From positions 261,489,706-261,553,705 of the forward strand of contig CM046877.1 in assembly GCA_025667525.1 (NCBI GenBank): DNA of 64,000 nucleotides, in the 5' to 3' direction. Positions 59,456-64,000 of this stretch are shown piece after piece. Below the pieces are notes generated by a model, which was not told the DNA's origin, did not search any database, and saw only the letters and a list, made by a program, of their open reading frames with translations. The stretch is from Glebionis coronaria (lineage: Eukaryota > Streptophyta > Magnoliopsida > Asterales > Asteraceae). Every line of letters starts with the position of its first letter. The first letter of the stretch is position 1. The translations under genes and the position numbers were made by a program.

Positions 59456-59731
59456 CCTAGAAACCTTAGAATATTCTATAAAGATAAATATATCACAGAC
59501 GATATATTATCAATATTCTAACTATTTAGGTATATCACATAAAATATACTCTAACTATAACTATGACATATCTTATACAAAGATATATTCGTCCTAATCA
59601 TCATAGCAGTACTTACTTTATAAGTAGCAGTACTTACTATGTACCGCGTTAACACTAAAGGTACTTACATAACACTAACCGTACTTCAAATACACTAACG
59701 GTACTTGACACATAACAAATAATTCCCAACA
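59456..59731 (-). repeat. copia 3' LTR, piece 3 (inner end)
   Basis: Starts with the second TSD copy CCTAG. On the element's strand this piece begins TGTTGGGAATTATTTG at 59,731. It contains several GTACTT/AAGTAC motifs (AGCAGTACTTAC twice, CGGTACTTGAC) that may be regulatory repeats. Confidence 0.65.
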
Positions 59732-60534
59732 ATCATGCCCTAAACAAGAAATGATAACTTGTTGTCTTCTTGTTTCTTTTGTACTGGATGTATTAGAAAT
59801 ACATGTCTTCAGTCTTTCCTTCATCCTTGGATTGAACTTGGTAATTTGTATTTGCATCCAACTGAATGTAGCCAAACACTTCATATGTAGATCTTCTTCT
59901 GATAAGATAATCTTCAAACATTATGAGCATCATCTTTGTCTTCAAACTATGATCTTCTTGTGTCTTCTAAACATTCATTCATCTTTGCAACATCAGTATT
60001 TGTCTTCTTGAGTTTAGACCTTGAACTCTTGATCATAAATCTTCCACTTGATTTGATGATAACAAAACCTTCTAAGTATTATATCTTTTAATACTTCTTT
60101 GTCTGCAATCTTCATACCTAAAATAAAATAGTTAACAACAAAACACCAATCTGTATTGGCTTCATGATTTTTAGCAAATCACCAGCTATCAACGGATTTG
60201 ATAAATTCTTTACCAGTTAGCCGTACACTCTGGAATAGCCAATACTTTATTCACAAAGAATAAGGTTAATGAAAACCTTACATTTTTTGGTAAATTGTCA
60301 ACCATCAACGGATTTGATGAAGTCTTTACCTAGTACCGTTTGTCTAGGACTAGCTAACTCTTTGTCTCGAAACAACGTGAGTTAGAACCATATAGTTTTT
60401 AGCAAACTATCAGCTTTCAACGGATTTGATAAGTCTTTACCACAAACAGTTTGCTTATGGACTAGCCAGTTCTTATGTGTGTTAGACATGGTGAACTGAG
60501 AACCATTTATGAAGTGTGACTGAAAGTCAAACAC
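59732..60534 (-). other. 3' non-coding region of the copia element
   Basis: Eight hundred bases between the C-terminal ORF and the LTR. Contains three diverged tandem repeats (60,168-60,510) and otherwise no gene. The minus-strand frame at 59,675-59,917 crosses the LTR border and is not credible. Confidence 0.55.
60168..60510. repeat. three tandem repeats of about 114 bp
   Basis: The core CAACGGATTTGAT is at 60,190, 60,306 and 60,418 (spacing 116 and 112), each preceded by TTTTTAGCAAA or TTTTTGGTAAA and followed by CTTTACC and later a CTAGCC/CTAGCT word. Confidence 0.75.
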
Positions 60535-63500
60535 TTAAGATTCTTTCTCAGCTTCTTCCTCATCTTTCAAATCCTTGATTTGTTGTTTAACCATTCTGAT
60601 CAACTCTAAAGCATCAGCAGATTCTTCTGTAAACTCCAATTGTTGTTCTAACATCCTTTCCAACAATTTTCTTTTGAAGGGATAAGTCTTCTCTTGCAGC
60701 ATATAATATGTAACATCATCTACATCCAAAATATGCAACCACATGACCTGTAATAACTCTAGTAACTAGGAACCTGATTCTCTAATTCCTTCAACATTTC
60801 TTGATCACATTTGTGTGGATCATACATAAAGATAAATTCCCTATATGATAGTGATACTTCAGTTTTACCTGCACTGGCATCTTCAACTAACCTTACAAGA
60901 TCTTGGATATCTTGTCTGTCAAGTATGTGAAGGATATCTTCCAAAAGTCTGAATATCCTTTTGTGCCATTAGATCTCTGAATCCCATGAGCTTCAAGTCT
61001 TTGATCTGTAGAGTAAATCCACTTAACAATGGATGCTCTTTTTCCAAAAATCTCTGTATCAAAACATTGATCTTCAAAGTTCACAATCTTCAAGTACTTC
61101 CTTAAGCTCTCATCATCATCACTATCTTCTGCTGTAGTTTTAGCTCTCTTAGCTTTCTTCTTTAGCTTTGTTGATCTTTTCCTTTTAACACTCTTGGAAA
61201 TTCCTTCATGTTCTGTTGAACCCTCTTCCAAGCTTGTATGTACCATTTCATCAGTATGTACTGTTGTATGTACTGTTGACTGTGTATGTACTGCTTGTAC
61301 ATTTTCAGTCTGAGCAATTCCTTGAGTTTCAACTCTTGCATTCATCCTTTGAGCAGTCTCTTCCTCCCTTGAACTTACTTTCTCCTTTCTATTCTTCCTT
61401 ACATAAGTGGTCTTGATAGGTGGAGATGTACTTTTAGTTTCAGCAGTACTTGGCTCAATTCTCTACCAAATTGTCTTTGTTGTTGTAGACGTTTCTTGAA
61501 TTGTTCAACAGCTTTCTTGTCTACTTCAGATCCAATCTCAACAAAATTCAATTTAGTCCTCTTACTTTGCTTATACAAAGTCTTGATTTCTTCAAACATT
61601 TTCTTGACAAGCTGAATATGAGTAAATCCTTTTACTTTCTTTAGAAATTTCATCATTTGACCTTTAATCTGCATAGTAGTTGGAGGCTTAATCTTTTCTT
61701 TCCTTCTCTTTTCAGCAAAGAATCTTTGTTGCTCCCTTACCAGATCATCAATCAATCTTGATTTTTCTTCTTCATCATATGCATCTTTTTCTTCAGCTAT
61801 CAATGAGTCTGCAAGAAGCTCACTTGCATGTATTTCAACTTGAATCCTGTCATACTCTTATATGTTCCATTCTTGCTGTATCCTTTTAGCTTCTAACAAA
61901 TTTTGCTTTGCTGCAAGCTCTTCCTGCAATTCATCTTCACGAATTTGTGCTTGCATTCTATAAGAAAATTCCTCATCATGGTCAATTTGATTAAATCTAT
62001 ACATGACTTTGTTTATATCATCATCTGAATCACTTTCATCTTCAGATTCTGACAATAATTACTTCTTCCCCTTATCCTTTGGATTTATCTTAGGTGGCTT
62101 CTTCTTCAGTTTGGCAACAACTTCTTCATTAGCTAACTGTTGAATGACTATACCTTTTGTAGGGTTTGAAGCTTGTACTTTCTTACCTTGAATTTGATCC
62201 TTTGAGGCAAGAACTTCTTGTTGTGTCTTTTTCTCCACTGCTTCTTGCTTAGTCTTCTCAACTAAATTCTTCTTTAGATCAAGCAGCAATTTGGCTAAAG
62301 TCTCATTTTCTCCAAATGAACTTTGACTTTCCAGTAAAGGATGATCACCAACGGTACTTGCAATTGGCTTAGCAGTACTTGCAATTGGCTTAGCAGTACT
62401 TGGATCTTCAACAATGTCAGCAGTACTTGCAGTTGGCTTAGCAGTACTTGGATCTTCAACAAAGTTGACTTCACCAGTATTTGACACACTTGTTTCTTCA
62501 ATCACTTGTGTTTCCCCAAATGCTTTATCTTCCATAGAAGCCATCATATCAACTTGCACTTCTTTAGTCTTTTTTGACTTATTGCTTTGTGGTGATGGAT
62601 TAGGAAACTGATTAGAAATTTCCTCCAACTTCTCATAGAAAGCACTCCAATTAGCTTGAGGTGGTGATTGAACTGATGGTTCTGGCTGAGTTGCCAATGT
62701 TTCTGCAACTTGTGGCTCCTCTGGTTGATTTACCAATTTTTCTTGAACTTGTTCTTGAACTTGTGGTTCGTCTAGAGTAGGTTGTGGGTCTTGCTGTTGA
62801 ATCTCCATGTCTGAAGTTTCATCCACACCAGTCTCTAAACCAGTTCCATCTTTAAAAGTCCCAATGACATGTTCATCCAATTCAAAACTAATGTCATTTC
62901 CAGATATCCTTGTTTGATTATCAGAAGAAGGTGGTTGTTCTTCATTATTCCTTTCCTCTTCTTCAATATTCCTCCCCTGTTTGGTTGCATTCAGTTGCCT
63001 TTCCTTGAGGTTTCTGAACCTTTGCTTCCTGATTTCAGATGTCTGAACAGATCTATATTGCCTCATCCAAGATGACACTTTGTTCCTTAACTTGAGTAGG
63101 CTAGCTTCTAATTCAGCATTTTTCTTGTCTTGAACAAGCTTATCTTTCTGCAATACCTGTACCTGTTGGGACAAACTTGTACACAAAGAAGTTAAATTTG
63201 CAACATCCACCACCTCTGGTGCTTGTGCTTGTGGTGAACCACTAGCAGCAATAGAAGCAGCAGGTGTGTGGATCATCTCATCAGTGTTTGGTGGAATACC
63301 AACATTGTGAGAAGAAGATTATGAATCTTCTAGAGAGTGGGAGATCTGGTGAGAAGGAGTTTGCTGAGAAGCACTAGCATTGCTAGGTTCCTCACCTTCT
63401 TGATTGGCAGGTTGGGCTAACATATGAGCAAACAATAGTGTTACAGTTCCTGAAAAGGCATTGCCATGTTTGTTCAAGAAAGAGAAAGTTCTCTTTGTGA

Positions 63501-63893
63501 ATGAAGGAACATCCCATGTATTAGCTAATGCTGGTAGGTTAGGTATTTGGTCACTAACTAAAGCCTGAATGAATCTAGGATACATTAAAAACTTCTTAGT
63601 CCTTCCAAATTCCTAGTCATGCCTTCAAAAATTAATTTTGAAAAATTAAAAACCCTGTTATTTGCTAGACAAACACCAGCAGATGCCAATGCAGCAGGAA
63701 TTTGATCAAAAGATATACTTTTTGAACTTAAACAGTGAATAATAGCATGAAAAAGCAATTTCCATTGAGGTGAAAATAATGCTTTAAAGAAAGTAAGACT
63801 TTCCCTACCACCCCCATAGCCCATGGCTGTAAGGCCATCATGAATCTTTGTATTATTAAGCATACTAAGTCCATTTTCATCATTAATTCTCAA
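60535..63893 (-). pseudogene. extra C-terminal ORF of a copia polyprotein, broken
   Basis: From N- to C-terminus: 63,585-63,893 (FFKALFSPQWKLLFHAIIHC; FNFSKLIFEGM), 63,319-63,585 (MYPRFIQALVSDQIPNLP), 62,059-63,276 (405 codons: a coiled coil at its start, then a Glu/Pro/Gln-rich disordered part with short STAKP repeats), 61,858-62,055, 61,399-61,803 (basic coiled coil), 60,893-61,345 (ASIVKWIYSTDQRLEAHGIQ), 60,759-60,944 and 60,535-60,744 (KRKLLERMLEQQLEFTEESA). Four pieces share one frame and are separated only by stops at 63,319, 62,059 and 61,858; frame changes lie near 63,590, 61,390, 60,920 and 60,750. From memory it matches the region after RNase H in common Asteraceae copia polyproteins; its function is unknown. 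Confidence 0.7.
62344..62465 (-). repeat. short coding repeats (STAKP type)
   Basis: On the plus strand AGCAGTACTTG recurs five times within 120 bp, alternating with CAATTGGCTT or GGATCTTCAAC. In the minus frame it gives STAKPIA and VEDPSTAKP units. Confidence 0.75.
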
Positions 63894-64000
63894 ACTTGCT
63901 CTTAGAAGTACCTCAGTGACATATATATTCCTATGATTTACCTTAGCCTTAATGCAAGGTTGATCAAAACGAGTACCTAAAACAGAAGTATCCCAAAATT
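63894..64000 (-). other. continuation of the copia ORF to the window edge
   Basis: Minus-strand sequence upstream of 63,893 continues coding-like toward the edge; RNase H and RT would be expected to the right. Too short to assign. Confidence 0.35.

Larger units (their letters stand above)
33275..64000 (-). mobile_element. copia (SIRE-like) element, 3' part, runs off the right edge
   Basis: Minus-strand element whose C-terminal ORF and 3' LTR are in the window; RT and integrase must lie to the right of 64,000. The LTR is read as three pieces separated by a Helitron and a gypsy dimer. On the element's strand the joined LTR starts TGTTGGGAATT and ends AAGTCAACA, so TGTTG and CAACA are inverted, as LTR ends should be. 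The assignment to copia rests on remembered similarity of the C-terminal ORF to Asteraceae copia polyproteins. Confidence 0.6.

Overview
The window is intergenic, transposon-packed DNA from a large flowering-plant genome. I find no intact host gene, tRNA, rRNA or CRISPR array. The polyprotein types (Ty3/gypsy Tat, Athila and chromovirus; Ty1/copia; L1-type LINE; Helitron with RPA-like exons) and the short 70-110 bp introns are plant features. The copia C-terminal ORF at the right end resembles, from memory, an extra domain common in daisy-family (Asteraceae) copia polyproteins, so Asteraceae is my best but unproven guess.

Left half (1-30,766) is a four-level nest. A 5'-incomplete LINE (27,980-30,766, +) is interrupted by a copia-like LTR element on the minus strand, whose 5' LTR is 27,450-27,979 and whose other end lies left of the window. 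That element is interrupted by a 25.2-kb Tat-lineage Ty3/gypsy element (358-25,545, minus, TSD GACAT). The Tat element carries a four-exon antisense gene on the plus strand with its own TATA box. Exactly at the 5' splice donor of that gene's third intron sits a 14.3-kb Athila-type element (3,476-17,745, plus, TSD GTATG) with 4.2-kb LTRs; it encodes only gag and protease, with no reverse transcriptase or integrase.

Middle (30,767-33,274) holds a diverged direct duplication, an LTR fragment related to the Tat element, a fold-back element and a MITE rich in CTCGAG motifs.

Right half (33,275-64,000) is the 3' part of a copia element on the minus strand. I reconstruct its 3' LTR as three pieces, 33,275-33,315, 38,120-38,244 and 59,456-59,731, split by a 4.8-kb Helitron (33,316-38,119, itself holding a hAT-type MITE with a perfect 8-bp TSD) and by a 21.2-kb tandem dimer of a chromovirus-like Ty3/gypsy element (38,245-59,455; LTR-internal-LTR-internal-LTR, one TSD CCTAG). 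The rest, to the right edge, is the copia 3' non-coding region and a broken C-terminal ORF.

Almost every coding region is broken by stops or frameshifts; the longest open frame is the Athila protease ORF (609 codons). Most signal is about how elements invaded one another. The most unusual points are the splice-donor insertion, the polymerase-less Athila element, the RPA/Pif1 chimera in the Helitron and the three-LTR dimer.
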